The notes under the pieces are model-generated. The model ran no database searches. It worked only from the letters and a program-made list of their open reading frames with translations, and was not told the origin of the DNA. Below, one piece after another: positions 24,374 through 33,368 of a stretch of 64,000 bases of DNA; the stretch's first letter is position 1; each line of letters opens with the position of its first letter. The stretch covers positions 1-64,000 of the forward strand of contig NZ_VWRQ01000001.1 in NCBI RefSeq assembly GCF_008635795.1, written 5' to 3'. This DNA is from Paenibacillus tepidiphilus (GTDB lineage: Bacteria > Bacillota > Bacilli > Paenibacillales > Paenibacillaceae). The position numbers were made by a program, and so were the translations under genes.

Positions 24374-25726
24374 TCAGTAGCCGAGATCCTTTTTCGCTTT
24401 GGACCAGGCTTTGTTCCATTTGTCAAACACGGTCTGCGGGTCCTTGGCGAGTACAAATTCCTGGGCCATGGCCGGCAGGTCAAGCTGCGCCTTGTTGGTG
24501 ATTTCCGTTACCTTGGCATCGTCTACCGTGCCTTCCTGCAGTACCACGCCTGTGGACTGGAACTCCTTGAGCTGGGACAGGTTCGATTCCTTGCCCTTCA
24601 GCGGAGAGATAAATCCGGCGAAATCCTCGTATCCGGAATCCTCGATCATCCATTTTACAAAAGCCTTGGCGGCATCGACATTCTTGCTGTTCTTGGCAAC
24701 CGCATAGAAGAAGTCCGGGCTGAGCGGTGCGGTCAGAGTGCCCGAATTGTCATAAGGCAGCGGGAAGAAGCCTACATTATCCGAGGTTGTGCCCGCGCCG
24801 ATCACCTGATTGATGACCCAGTTGCCGAGATAGTACATGGCGAACTTGCCGGAGGCGATGTCTTTCTTTGATTGCTCCCAGTTGGTGGAGTTGATATCCT
24901 TCTCCAGATAGCCCTTCTCGTTCAATTCACGCAGCAGGCTGAGCGATTTGCCGTAGCCGTTGTCCATGGTGAACGGTGTGTCGGTGTTCAGCTTCTCGTT
25001 CGGGAAGTCCGGATTATTCTCGATGATGCGCGGCACCGAGTAGACCCAGTCGTTCAGCGGCCATTTGTCCTTGAAGTTGGAGGCCAGCGGAATAACGCCT
25101 TTTGCCTTCAGCTTCTCGCAGGCAGCGAGGAATTCATCCCAGGTCTTGGGAACTTCGGTGATGCCGGCGTCGGCGAACGCTTGCTTGTTATAGACGATGC
25201 CTGTGGTGGAGTTGCCGGTCGTAATGCCGTACAGCTGGCCGTCGAAGGATTTGAAATCTTTGAAGGTAAGCTGATCATTCAGGCCCAGATCGTCCAGCGG
25301 GGCAAAATACTTCGGCAAATCCGAGTTCGGAATCGTCGGAACGAACATGACGTCGGGCAGCTCGCCGCTGGCCATTCTGACCTTGGCTTGCTGGTTGTAG
25401 TCTGTTTGCGAGGCTTCAAATTCGACAGTAACGTTCGGATACTTCTCATTAAAGCGCTTTAAATAATCGTCGTACTCTTTGCCGATCATGTCGGTACGGT
25501 TGGTCAGGAAGGTGATTTTGCCGCTGATGTCCGAGGCGCCGCCGGCAGCCGGCTCCGTCGCCGGACTGTTTGTCTCTGCAGAGGCGTTGGCGGATGATGT
25601 GGCAGCGGGCTCATCGGTGGCAGGGCTTGCAGTATTGCCGTTGTTATTGTCTGATCCACAGCCTGACAGCGATAAAGCAGAGGTTATCATGATAACAAAA
25701 CCTAACGAATATAACTTGTTTCTCAT
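24374..25726 (-). CDS. sugar ABC importer substrate-binding lipoprotein
   Basis: Extracellular solute-binding protein family 1, 450 residues. Lipobox LSLSGC with the lipidated cysteine at about residue 20, followed by a low-complexity Asn/Ala/Glu/Thr linker (to about 65) and the two-lobed binding domain. It is the first gene of the importer/two-component operon and divergent from GH2 beta-mannosidase, so manno-oligosaccharides are the best guess for its ligand. I chose the ATG at 25726 (AAAAGGGGA upstream); a longer reading would run through the cre box. Confidence 0.92.
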   Translation of the reverse strand: MRNKLYSLGFVIMITSALSLSGCGSDNNNGNTASPATDEPAATSSANASAETNSPATEPAAGGASDISGKITFLTNRTDMIGKEYDDYLKRFNEKYPNVTVEFEASQTDYNQQAKVRMASGELPDVMFVPTIPNSDLPKYFAPLDDLGLNDQLTFKDFKSFDGQLYGITTGNSTTGIVYNKQAFADAGITEVPKTWDEFLAACEKLKAKGVIPLASNFKDKWPLNDWVYSVPRIIENNPDFPNEKLNTDTPFTMDNGYGKSLSLLRELNEKGYLEKDINSTNWEQSKKDIASGKFAMYYLGNWVINQVIGAGTTSDNVGFFPLPYDNSGTLTAPLSPDFFYAVAKNSKNVDAAKAFVKWMIEDSGYEDFAGFISPLKGKESNLSQLKEFQSTGVVLQEGTVDDAKVTEITNKAQLDLPAMAQEFVLAKDPQTVFDKWNKAWSKAKKDLGY

Positions 25727-25751
25727 CGTACCGTCCCCTTTTTCAGAAAAT

Positions 25752-25766
25752 TGGTAGCGTTTACAT
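25752..25766 (-). promoter_or_regulatory. cre box of the mannoside importer operon
   Basis: On the minus strand ATGTAAACGCTACCA matches WTGNAANCGNWNNCW at every position. A TATAAT -10 lies at 25777-25772, which puts the transcription start inside or beside the box, the same arrangement as at the mannanase gene. Confidence 0.75.
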
Positions 25767-25956
25767 GAATTATTATAGCCTTTTTTCACGCCTCAATAAA
25801 TGTATTGGTTTATTATTTATTGTCTTTATTTGTTCTCTTTCTAGGCTTATAATGAGCTGGAGACTAACAACAAAATAACAAAATATAATGATTCATCCCG
25901 AATAATCAGGTAAGCCGGGTGAAACAACGCCGAGTGGGGCGCAACTAGGAGGATGC

Positions 25957-28503
25957 ATGGGACAGAAGCAATGGATTCTGACGGAGTGGGAATTTAGAGC
26001 CTGCGGCGACGAACAATGGCTGCCGGCGACGGTGCCGGGAACAGTGCATACGGATTTGCTGCGCAGCGGGCTCATTGAGCAGCCGTTCTACGGCATCAAT
26101 GAACACGGACTGCAATGGATCGATAAGAAGGATTGGGAATACCGCACCTGTATCCGGCTGGAGGAAGACTGGAGTGAAGTGGAGGAAATTCAGCTCCATT
26201 TTGCCGGGCTGGATACGTATGCCGATGTGTACATCAATCAGATGCATGCGCTTTCTGCGGACAATATGTTCCGGGCTTGGGATATTCCGGCCAAGGAACT
26301 GCTGCGTGCCGGCGACAACGAGATATTGGTCCGTTTCCGCTCACCGGTGAAAGAGGATCTGCCGAAACTGAAAGCGCTTGGATATTCGCTGCCGGCTCCC
26401 AACGACCAGTCCGAGCTAGGCGGGCTGGAGGAGCAGCGGATCAGCGTCTTTGCACGTAAGGCGCCTTACCATTACGGCTGGGACTGGGGCCCGCGCTTTG
26501 TGACCAGCGGGATCTGGCGGGAAGTAAGGCTCACCGGCCGGAACGGTGTGAATATTGCCGACCTTTATATCCGGCAGGATGCGGTAAGCGAAGCGCAGGC
26601 CCGGCTGACAGCGGTCGTGGAAGTGGATGCACCGGCAGCGTGGGAAGGGACGCTGAAGATTGCGGCGGACGGACAGGAGTGGCGGCAGGAAGTTAAAGTG
26701 GAGGCCGGGAAGCAGACGCTCAAGGTGGAGCTGGTCATTGACCGTCCGCGCCTGTGGTGGTGTAACGGTCTCGGCAAGCCTGAATTGACGTCGTTTCAGG
26801 CGGAGCTGCTCTCGGACGGCTCTGTGTTGTCGGCGCAGGAGGTCACCACCGGACTGCGGGAAATCAAGCTGATTACCGGGCCGGATGAGCGGGGAGCCGC
26901 GTTTTATTTTGAGCTGAACGGGGTGAATGTGTTCGCCAAGGGCGCCAATCATATTCCGAACGACAGCTTCATTCCGGAAGTGGACGAAGAGCGTTACCGT
27001 CACGAGATTATCACAGCGGTGGAATCTCATATGAATATGCTGCGGGTGTGGGGCGGCGGCTTCTACGAGGAAGAGACGTTCTACCGGCTGTGTGACGAGC
27101 ATGGGCTGCTGGTATGGCAGGACTTCATGTTCGCCTGCAGTATGTATCCCGGGGACGAGGCTTTCCTTGAGAGTGTGCGGGAGGAGGCGGCTTATAATAT
27201 CCGCCGGCTGCGCAATCATCCAAGCATCGCCCTGTGGTGCGGCAACAACGAGATTGACTCCGCCTGGGCACATTATCAGGAGGATAAGGGCTGGGGCTGG
27301 AAAAAGGATTACGGCGCTGATCTCCGCGCACAGCTGTGGGCGGATTATGAAGCGGTGTTCCACCGCATCCTGCCGGAGGAAGTGGCAGCCCATCATCCGG
27401 GAATGGCTTACTGGCCGTCCTCACCGCTGCGGGCTTTGACCGGGGATGACAACCAGCATTCCACGCAGGTTACCGGCGAAGGCGACATTCATTACTGGGG
27501 CGTATGGCATGGGATCGAGCCGTTCGAGAATTATAACGTCAAGGTAGGCCGGTTTATGAGTGAATATGGCTTCCAGTCGTTCCCTGAGCTGAAATCCGTC
27601 ATGAGCTACGCCACGGAGCAGGATCTGGAGCTGGAATCCGAGATCATGCTGGCCCACCAGAAGAACGGGCGGGGCAACCAGCTGATCAAGGAATATATGG
27701 ACATGTACCTGCCGCAGCCGAAGGATTTCAAGGCGTTCCTGTACATGAGCCAGATTCTGCAGGCCGAGGCAATCCGCATGGCTATCGAGAGTCACAGAAG
27801 AAACAAGCCGTATTGCATGGGAACTTTATATTGGCAGATGAACGACTGCTGGCCGGTTGCCTCATGGGCTAGCATGGATTATTACGGCCGCTGGAAGGCG
27901 CTGCAGTATACGGTGCGCCGCAGCTTCGGGGATTTGCTGCTCTCCGCGGACGACACGGACGGCGAGAGCCTGCATATTCACGCGGTCTCCGATCTGCGCG
28001 AAGCGCTGGAGGGAGAGCTGGTTCTGCGCCTCCATGACTTCGGCGGTGCACTGCTGAAGGAAGAGCGCCGGCCGGTGACGCTTGCGGCCGATTCGGCAGC
28101 GGTTGTCCTGACACTGCCGCTGGCCGAGCTGCTTGACGGCCGAGCTGCTGGCGAGACGGTGCTGTCCTTGTCACTGCTGGCGGATGGCCGGGAGCCGGAG
28201 ACGAAGCTGCACTTCTTCGCCCCGGCGAAGGAGATTGTCCTGAAGCAGCCTGAGCTTACGGTGACCGAGGTTGGCGGAAGCGGCGGCACCAGCTTCACGG
28301 TCAGCACGGATGTGCTGGCCCGCGGCGTGCACCTGACGGTAGAAGAGGAAGGCTACTTCAGCGACAACTTCTTCGATCTGCTGCCCGGCGAGCCGAAGAC
28401 CGTCGAGTTCCGGCTGCGGACCGGCGGGGCAGACCATTTCCGTCCGGCTGCGCCGACGGGGCTTGAGGTTCATTCCATGGCGGATTATATAGTGGAAGGT
28501 TAA
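25957..28503 (+). CDS. GH2 beta-mannosidase
   Basis: Cytoplasmic exo-enzyme releasing mannose from the non-reducing end of beta-mannosides. The 848 residues cover the GH2 N-terminal jelly roll (about 10-175), immunoglobulin-like domain (185-290), and (beta/alpha)8 barrel (295-670) with acid/base E432 in WCGNNEIDS and nucleophile E536 in SEYGFQSFP, then C-terminal beta domains. HYGWDWGP and LYWQMNDCWPVASW are typical of beta-mannosidases rather than beta-galactosidases. No signal peptide. AGGAGG is 4 nt upstream of the ATG. The 230-bp divergent region shared with the importer also holds the cre box. Confidence 0.94.
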   Translation: MGQKQWILTEWEFRACGDEQWLPATVPGTVHTDLLRSGLIEQPFYGINEHGLQWIDKKDWEYRTCIRLEEDWSEVEEIQLHFAGLDTYADVYINQMHALSADNMFRAWDIPAKELLRAGDNEILVRFRSPVKEDLPKLKALGYSLPAPNDQSELGGLEEQRISVFARKAPYHYGWDWGPRFVTSGIWREVRLTGRNGVNIADLYIRQDAVSEAQARLTAVVEVDAPAAWEGTLKIAADGQEWRQEVKVEAGKQTLKVELVIDRPRLWWCNGLGKPELTSFQAELLSDGSVLSAQEVTTGLREIKLITGPDERGAAFYFELNGVNVFAKGANHIPNDSFIPEVDEERYRHEIITAVESHMNMLRVWGGGFYEEETFYRLCDEHGLLVWQDFMFACSMYPGDEAFLESVREEAAYNIRRLRNHPSIALWCGNNEIDSAWAHYQEDKGWGWKKDYGADLRAQLWADYEAVFHRILPEEVAAHHPGMAYWPSSPLRALTGDDNQHSTQVTGEGDIHYWGVWHGIEPFENYNVKVGRFMSEYGFQSFPELKSVMSYATEQDLELESEIMLAHQKNGRGNQLIKEYMDMYLPQPKDFKAFLYMSQILQAEAIRMAIESHRRNKPYCMGTLYWQMNDCWPVASWASMDYYGRWKALQYTVRRSFGDLLLSADDTDGESLHIHAVSDLREALEGELVLRLHDFGGALLKEERRPVTLAADSAAVVLTLPLAELLDGRAAGETVLSLSLLADGREPETKLHFFAPAKEIVLKQPELTVTEVGGSGGTSFTVSTDVLARGVHLTVEEEGYFSDNFFDLLPGEPKTVEFRLRTGGADHFRPAAPTGLEVHSMADYIVEG

Positions 28504-28505
28504 AG

Positions 28506-28652
28506 CCGGATAAGCTGAACTTAGGATTAGCTTGGCTAAGGCAGGATGGGGATTTCAGTAAAGTTATGGTTGAACACGGCTAATTGCTGCAGAATCCGCT
28601 GGCAGCCGGCTACGTATAGTTAGGATGAGCGAAAGGCTGCCCCTGTTCGCAG
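28506..28652. repeat. left flank of composite element B (H-like and X modules)
   Basis: GATAAGCTGAACTTAGGA (about 28507-28524) is a diverged reverse copy of the H motif found at 50979 and 57640. The X module, 28595-28652, is the reverse complement of 50916-50970, sharing GCTGGCAGCC, TATAGTTA(G)GATGAGC and CCCCTG(T/C)TCGCAG. About 70 bp between them shows nothing recognisable. Confidence 0.6.
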
Positions 28653-28656
28653 ACTG

Positions 28657-28842
28657 TAGTTGGAAAATCGCCACTTAATTCTACCTATATGGAGGATAAT
28701 CACAGACTTAGTTGGATATCCGCCACTTAATATGAGTGAAAATTAGATATTTCATCAATTTCGACCAAATTAAGTGGCGATAATCCAATTAGATTGCTGA
28801 ACTCCGTGATTCAGGCTGAAATAGTGTGCGAAAATCGAACTA
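28657..28842. repeat. four-site F-F-R-R array B (CGCCACTTA family)
   Basis: Motif copies: forward at 28657-28677 and 28709-28729, reverse at 28771-28791 and 28822-28842. Distances are 52, 62 and 51 bp, total 186 bp. The spacers between copies are recognisably the reverse complement of those in array C (for example TTCTACCTATA and ATGAGTGAAAA occur in both), so B and C are homologous elements in opposite orientation. Confidence 0.9.
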
Positions 28843-28947
28843 ATGGCAGTGAACGATTGAGTTTGGCCTGAGGGTTGGCCTGAGGGCGGCCTTGACTACT
28901 GCGAGTGTTTGGGTATCCGGCCTTGTATTTCTTATTTGATCTGCTTA

Positions 28948-29076
28948 TCAGCAGCTTACAACGGTGACAGCCGTGCCTCCCCTGATAGCTTTCCTGCGGA
29001 AAGCTATCGGGCAGGCACCGTAACTAACTAACTGTATAAATCAAGAAATCCGCGGCCCGGCGGCGGCCGGAAGTAT
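28948..29076. repeat. G module, copy 1
   Basis: About 129 bp, matching 57088-57218 in inverted orientation (shared AAGCTGCTG, TCTTGATTTATAC, ACTTCCGG blocks on the reverse strand). Contains a perfect hairpin GATAGCTTTCC-TGC-GGAAAGCTATC at 28984-29008. Non-coding, just upstream of the GH36 gene. The spacer from 28843 to 28947 shows nothing else. Confidence 0.75.
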
Positions 29077-29137
29077 CTGTGCTAAGAAGCTAGTATTGCA
29101 TTAACTATATTTATCAGAGAGAAGGTTGTTATCAAGC

Positions 29138-31294
29138 ATGGCGATTTGGATTCAGGAAGACAAGGGACTATTCCATCTGCAGAGCAAGGGCATGAGCTAC
29201 ATTATCACACTGCTGAACAATTATCCGGTGCACGCCTATTGGGGCAAAAAGCTGCGCCAGGACAGCAATCTGGACGGACTTCCTTATATGAACGGCTATT
29301 CGGCGCTCGACCGGCTGCCGCAGGAGTATCCGCAATACGGCACAGGCGATTTCCGGGTGCCGGCCTATCAGGCGAAGCTGGAAGACGGCACACGCATTAC
29401 CGAGCTGCGTTATACCGGCTACCGCATCACGCCGGGCAAGCCGCAATTGGCGGGGCTGCCATCGGTATATGTGGAGTCTCCGGAGGAAGCGGACACGCTG
29501 GAGCTGCTGCTGCGCGACGATTATGCGTCGCTGAACGTGATTCTGCGCTATACCGTGTACCGCGACAGTGATGTGATCGCCCGTTCGGTGGAGTTCGTGA
29601 ACGACGGCCCGGGTGTGCTGGAGCTGCAGCGCGCGCTGAGCGCCTCGGTCGATTTCCCGGAGAACAGCCAGTTCGACCTGATCTATCTGTCCGGCGGCTG
29701 GTCGCGCGAAGCGAACCTGACCCGCAGACGGCTGGAGCAGGGCGCGACGGCACTCTCGTCCCGCCGCGGTATGAGCAGCCATCAGCATAATCCGTTCGCC
29801 GCGCTCGTGACGCCGGATACGGACGAGAACCACGGCGAGGTATACGGCTTCTCGCTGGTGTACAGCGGCGGCTTCGAAGCCGAGGCCGAAGTGGACGGCT
29901 TCGGCACGACCCGGCTGTGCATCGGCGTTAACTCCTTCGACTTCTCCTGGCGCCTTGAAGCCGGCGAGTCGTTCCAGACACCGGAAGCGGTGCTGGTCTA
30001 TTCCGCCGAAGGCCTGGGCGGCATGTCGCGGACGTATCACCGCCTGTACCGCACGCGCCTCGTGCGCGGCCAGTTCCGCGATAAGGAACGGCCGATTCTC
30101 GTCAATAACTGGGAAGCGACGTATTTCAACTTCAACGCCGACAAGCTGGTGGACATCGCCGCTGAAGGCGCGAAGCTGGGCATCGAGCTGTTCGTGCTCG
30201 ACGACGGCTGGTTCGGCAAGCGCGACGCCGACAATTCCTCGCTCGGCGACTGGACCGAGGACCTGCGCAAGCTGCCGGGCGGCCTGGCCGACGTGGCGAA
30301 GCGCGTCAACGACCTGGGCCTGAAGTTCGGCCTGTGGGTCGAGCCGGAGATGATCTCGCCGGACAGCGAGCTGTACCGGGCGCATCCGGACTGGTGCCTG
30401 CATGTGCCGGGCCGCCGCCGCACCGAAGCCCGCTGGCAGCTGGTGCTGGACCTGACCCGCGCCGAGGTGCGCGATTACGTGTACGGCGCGCTGAGCAAGA
30501 TTTTCTCCAGTGTGCCGGTTGCTTACGTCAAATGGGATATGAACCGCGCCCTGACCGAGATCGGCTCGGCCGAGCTGCCGCCGGAGCGCCAGGGCGAGAC
30601 TGCCCACCGCTATGTGCTGGGGCTCTACGATCTGGTGGACCGTCTGACCTCGGACTTCCCGCACATTCTGTTCGAGAGCTGCTCCAGCGGCGGCGGCCGC
30701 TTCGATCCGGGCCTGCTCTACTACATGCCGCAGACCTGGACCAGCGACGACACGGATGCTGCCGAGCGCCTGAAGATCCAGTACGGCACCAGCCTCGTGT
30801 ATCCGGTCAGCGCGATGGGCGCGCATGTCTCGGCGGTGCCGAATCATCAGGTCGGACGCGTAACGCCGCTCTCCTTCCGCGGAGATGTGGCGATGTCCGG
30901 CAACTTCGGCTATGAGCTGGACCTGACGAAGTTCACCGAGGAAGAGAAGGAGCTGGTGAAGGAGCAGGTAGCGAATTACAAGCAGATCCGCGGCCTGGTT
31001 CAGCAGGGCAACCTGTACCGGCTGCAGAGCCCGTTCGAGGGCAACGAGACAGCCTGGATGTTCGTCTCGGACGATCAGCGCGAGGCGCTGGTGTACTACT
31101 TCCGGGTGATGGCGGTACCTTATCCGCCGCGCCGGGTGCTGACGCTGCGCGGGCTGAATCCGGAGCTGGACTACACCGTGCTGGATAGCGGCGAGGTGTA
31201 CGGCGGCGACCGGCTGATGCAGGCCGGTCTGGGCCTGCCGGACATCCAGCGCGACTATGTCAGCGGATGCTTCCATTTGAAGGCCCGGGCCTAA
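29138..31294 (+). CDS. GH36 alpha-galactosidase
   Basis: Removes alpha-1,6-galactosyl side chains from galactomanno-oligosaccharides and raffinose-type sugars. The 718 residues have the GH36 beta-supersandwich N-terminal domain (1-310), the barrel (320-640) with nucleophile D467 in YVKWDMNR and acid/base D537 in WTSDDTDA, 70 residues apart as in bacterial tetrameric family members, and a C-terminal beta domain. There is no signal peptide, so it acts inside the cell. ATG 29138 is preceded by GAGAAGG at about 12 nt; a TTG 12 bp earlier touches that site. The gene is visibly richer in GC at third positions than its neighbours. Position beside beta-mannosidase fits galactomannan use. Confidence 0.94.
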   Translation: MAIWIQEDKGLFHLQSKGMSYIITLLNNYPVHAYWGKKLRQDSNLDGLPYMNGYSALDRLPQEYPQYGTGDFRVPAYQAKLEDGTRITELRYTGYRITPGKPQLAGLPSVYVESPEEADTLELLLRDDYASLNVILRYTVYRDSDVIARSVEFVNDGPGVLELQRALSASVDFPENSQFDLIYLSGGWSREANLTRRRLEQGATALSSRRGMSSHQHNPFAALVTPDTDENHGEVYGFSLVYSGGFEAEAEVDGFGTTRLCIGVNSFDFSWRLEAGESFQTPEAVLVYSAEGLGGMSRTYHRLYRTRLVRGQFRDKERPILVNNWEATYFNFNADKLVDIAAEGAKLGIELFVLDDGWFGKRDADNSSLGDWTEDLRKLPGGLADVAKRVNDLGLKFGLWVEPEMISPDSELYRAHPDWCLHVPGRRRTEARWQLVLDLTRAEVRDYVYGALSKIFSSVPVAYVKWDMNRALTEIGSAELPPERQGETAHRYVLGLYDLVDRLTSDFPHILFESCSSGGGRFDPGLLYYMPQTWTSDDTDAAERLKIQYGTSLVYPVSAMGAHVSAVPNHQVGRVTPLSFRGDVAMSGNFGYELDLTKFTEEEKELVKEQVANYKQIRGLVQQGNLYRLQSPFEGNETAWMFVSDDQREALVYYFRVMAVPYPPRRVLTLRGLNPELDYTVLDSGEVYGGDRLMQAGLGLPDIQRDYVSGCFHLKARA

Positions 31295-31314
31295 TTGAAA
31301 TTTGAAGAACAAGG

Positions 31315-31340
31315 GAAGTCAGGGGAACCTGGCTTCTTTT
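31315..31340 (+). terminator. terminator of the alpha-galactosidase gene
   Basis: A 9-bp stem GAAGTCAGG/CCTGGCTTC with a GGAA loop, then TTTT. Confidence 0.85.
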
Positions 31341-31385
31341 GTTTGCCACAAGCGCAATACGATGTAATCAGAGGTGAAGGTACGT

Positions 31386-31508
31386 ATGAATGGGCTGAAA
31401 GCGGGGAATATGGTGAAGGAGAAGCAGATTCCCTGCTTTCAGGTGACCAAGGGACAGCTGGCGAAGAAGCAGTTTTTCCGGATTAACTCACGATTCCACA
31501 ACCTCTAA
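31386..31508 (+). CDS. possible small basic protein, 40 residues
   Basis: A short reading frame starting ATG with AGAGGTGAAGG upstream (about 7 nt) encodes 40 residues. It is lysine/glutamine rich, with one cysteine (KQIPCFQVT) and no TM segment. It starts 46 bp after the alpha-galactosidase terminator. I recognise no family. The good ribosome site is the only positive evidence, and it could be a remnant or chance frame. Confidence 0.3.
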   Translation: MNGLKAGNMVKEKQIPCFQVTKGQLAKKQFFRINSRFHNL

Positions 31509-31552
31509 TGTTCGTGTTTGACGCTGTTTTAGTAAGAATTTTAGCTTTTTTA

Positions 31553-31581
31553 TTGCCCGGAAAACTATAATTATGTATAAT
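31553..31581 (+). promoter_or_regulatory. predicted sigma-A promoter of the MpsC-like gene
   Basis: TTGCCC (-35, 31553-31558), 17-bp spacer, TATAAT (-10, 31576-31581), 53 bp before the start codon. Confidence 0.6.
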
Positions 31582-31633
31582 AACAATTGTGATCGGTTCG
31601 ATTGTACGATATTCTGTTCTCGAAGGTGGTTTC

Positions 31634-31978
31634 ATGGCAGAACTGGAAAACAGCGAGCAGAAGAAGAAGATGTGCCAGATCTACAATGAGATCTCCAAGG
31701 AATTGTTTGGTTTCGGGACGACCTTGCTCCGCGTTACTGTCGATCAGCGGGTCATTACCTTTCACGCCAAGCACCGCAGATCTCCCCGGTCGACTGCCCT
31801 GGAAGGCGAGGCGCCGGAGCTTAAGCAGGAAGTTGATTTCCGGATGTCCATGCTGTTCAAGAAGCGGTTCAAGGAACGGCTTGAAGCAGAAATGGATTTG
31901 ACGATTGAGGTTTTGCTCAGGGATTACGATGCACCGACCCAATGGGCCTTTACGAATATGATATTGGCCGGAGAATGA
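31634..31978 (+). CDS. DUF2294/MpsC-family protein
   Basis: The 114-residue protein matches the DUF2294 (MpsC) pattern: N-terminal helix with CQIYNEISKELFGFGTTLLRVTVDQRVITFHAKHRRSP, central VDFRMSMLFKKRFKERLEA and C-terminal IEVLLRDYDAPTQWAFTNMIL. MpsC-type proteins are linked to membrane-potential/bicarbonate systems in staphylococci, and many Bacillales carry stand-alone copies of unknown role. No MpsA/MpsB gene is here. ATG 31634 is preceded by GAAGGTGG. It has its own promoter and a strong terminator, so it is monocistronic. Confidence 0.75.
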   Translation: MAELENSEQKKKMCQIYNEISKELFGFGTTLLRVTVDQRVITFHAKHRRSPRSTALEGEAPELKQEVDFRMSMLFKKRFKERLEAEMDLTIEVLLRDYDAPTQWAFTNMILAGE

Positions 31979-32072
31979 CAGCTTCAACTCATAGCTGCGG
32001 ATTTTTGCTTTTGATCTATCTTAAGCGAAGACCGTCCTTTCAATAACGGGTAGCTCTTAACTTTGTTTACAC

Positions 32073-32117
32073 AAAGGAAAGTGTTCTTGTTCCTACAAGA
32101 ATGCTTTCCTTTTTTTA
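32073..32117 (+). terminator. strong terminator after the MpsC-like gene
   Basis: An 18-bp stem (arms AAAGGAAAGTGTTCTTGT and ACAAGAATGCTTTCCTTT, two wobble pairs), TCCT loop, then TTTTT. The 178 bp from here to the next gene hold three GCCGGA blocks at 9-11 bp spacing (32215, 32224, 32235) and no recognisable riboswitch. Confidence 0.9.
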
Positions 32118-32295
32118 TGGAAAATAAAGGGAATCAAGTGTTTATTATCAAGCGGAGGGGGAATGCTGAGCCGTTTTAAGCTGCCGATGGCTGAATCATA
32201 GACTGACAGAACCTGCCGGATTTGCCGGATGAACGCCGGACTTGCAACACATATTACTACTACATTTACTATGACTTCTGGGAGGTTATTTATTT

Positions 32296-33366
32296 ATGAA
32301 AAAGATGATGACTGCCGGCCTTGCGCTGGCCCTGACTTCCATGCTTGCGGCTTGCGGCTCGAACAACGCCTCAACGGGCAACACGGATAACAACGGCGCG
32401 GCTTCCGGAGCACCGGCGGAGCTGGTGATTTCCACCTGGGGCTTCTCGGAGGACTTCTTCAAGGAATCGGTCTATGCCCCGTTTGAGAAAGAGCATAATG
32501 TCAAGATCGTCGTCGAAATCGGCAACAACGCCGAGCGCCTGAACAAAATCCGCCAGGGCAGCTCCGATGTGGATGTCGTATACCTGTCCGACTATTATGC
32601 ACAGCAGGCGATTGATGAGGGCCTGTTCGAAACGATCGACAGCAGCAAGATTCCGAATCTGGAAAATATTTATGATATCGCCAAGGCACCGCTGGGTGCA
32701 GAATATGGCCCTGCCTACACGGTCGGCCGCCTGGGCATTGCCTATAATCCGGCGCTGGTCGAAGGGGATGTAACCGCCTGGAGCGACCTGTGGAGCAAGT
32801 TCGACAAGAATCTGGCCATGCCGGCAATTACGGCTACAGCAGGCCCGATGATTGTGGATGCAGCCTCTCTTGCCGCAGGCAACGCCGATTTCAACGAAGA
32901 TACGGCATTTACGAAGCTGAAAGAGCTCGACAGCAATGTAGTCAAATACTACAGCCAGACCTCTGAATATGTGAACATGTTCGGCCAGGAGGAAATCGCC
33001 GGCGGTCCGATCATGGAAATGTACTTCAAGGATCTGCAGGCGGCTGTGCCGGATGCCAAATTCGTGGCCCCGTCCGAGGGCGCCTATGCCGTTATGAATA
33101 CAGTCAATGTAGTTAAAGGCAGTGACAATAAGGAGCTGGCCGAAGCGTTCATCAACTGGCAGCTGAGCGAGGAAGTGCAGGCCGCATCCGCCAAAGCGAA
33201 GGTCGATTCCCCGGTCAACGTGAACGTAACCCTGACACCTGAAGAAGCGGTAGGCGTAACCTACGGCGCGGATGTTATCGGCAAGCTGCGCAAGCTGGAT
33301 ATGTCGTTCGTGAACGAGCACATCACCGAGTGGACCGACCGCTTCAACCGTGAGATTGGCGGCTAA
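32296..33366 (+). CDS. PotD-like ABC importer binding lipoprotein
   Basis: Extracellular binding protein of the polyamine/opine-type (PotD) family, 356 residues. Lipobox MLAAC at about residue 20, a Asn/Ser/Gly linker, then the two-lobed domain (LVISTWGFSEDFFKESVYAPFEKEHNVKI...). First gene of a six-gene run with a nucleoside hydrolase and an adenine deaminase, which suggests the ligand may be a nucleoside or nucleobase rather than a polyamine. GGGAGG precedes the ATG. Confidence 0.88.
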   Translation: MKKMMTAGLALALTSMLAACGSNNASTGNTDNNGAASGAPAELVISTWGFSEDFFKESVYAPFEKEHNVKIVVEIGNNAERLNKIRQGSSDVDVVYLSDYYAQQAIDEGLFETIDSSKIPNLENIYDIAKAPLGAEYGPAYTVGRLGIAYNPALVEGDVTAWSDLWSKFDKNLAMPAITATAGPMIVDAASLAAGNADFNEDTAFTKLKELDSNVVKYYSQTSEYVNMFGQEEIAGGPIMEMYFKDLQAAVPDAKFVAPSEGAYAVMNTVNVVKGSDNKELAEAFINWQLSEEVQAASAKAKVDSPVNVNVTLTPEEAVGVTYGADVIGKLRKLDMSFVNEHITEWTDRFNREIGG

Positions 33367-33368
33367 GG

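Noticed and set aside
29168..31312. Open minus-strand frame of over 700 codons opposite the alpha-galactosidase gene
   Set aside because: It mirrors a GC-rich coding gene, has no ribosome site and no recognisable motif. The plus-strand frame has GH36 catalytic residues. The same applies to long minus-strand frames opposite adenine deaminase and alpha-xylosidase.
32118..32295. Purine riboswitch ahead of the nucleoside operon
   Set aside because: I looked for the paired loops and core bases of purine-class aptamers and saw none. Only a plain 178-bp leader with three GCCGGA blocks.
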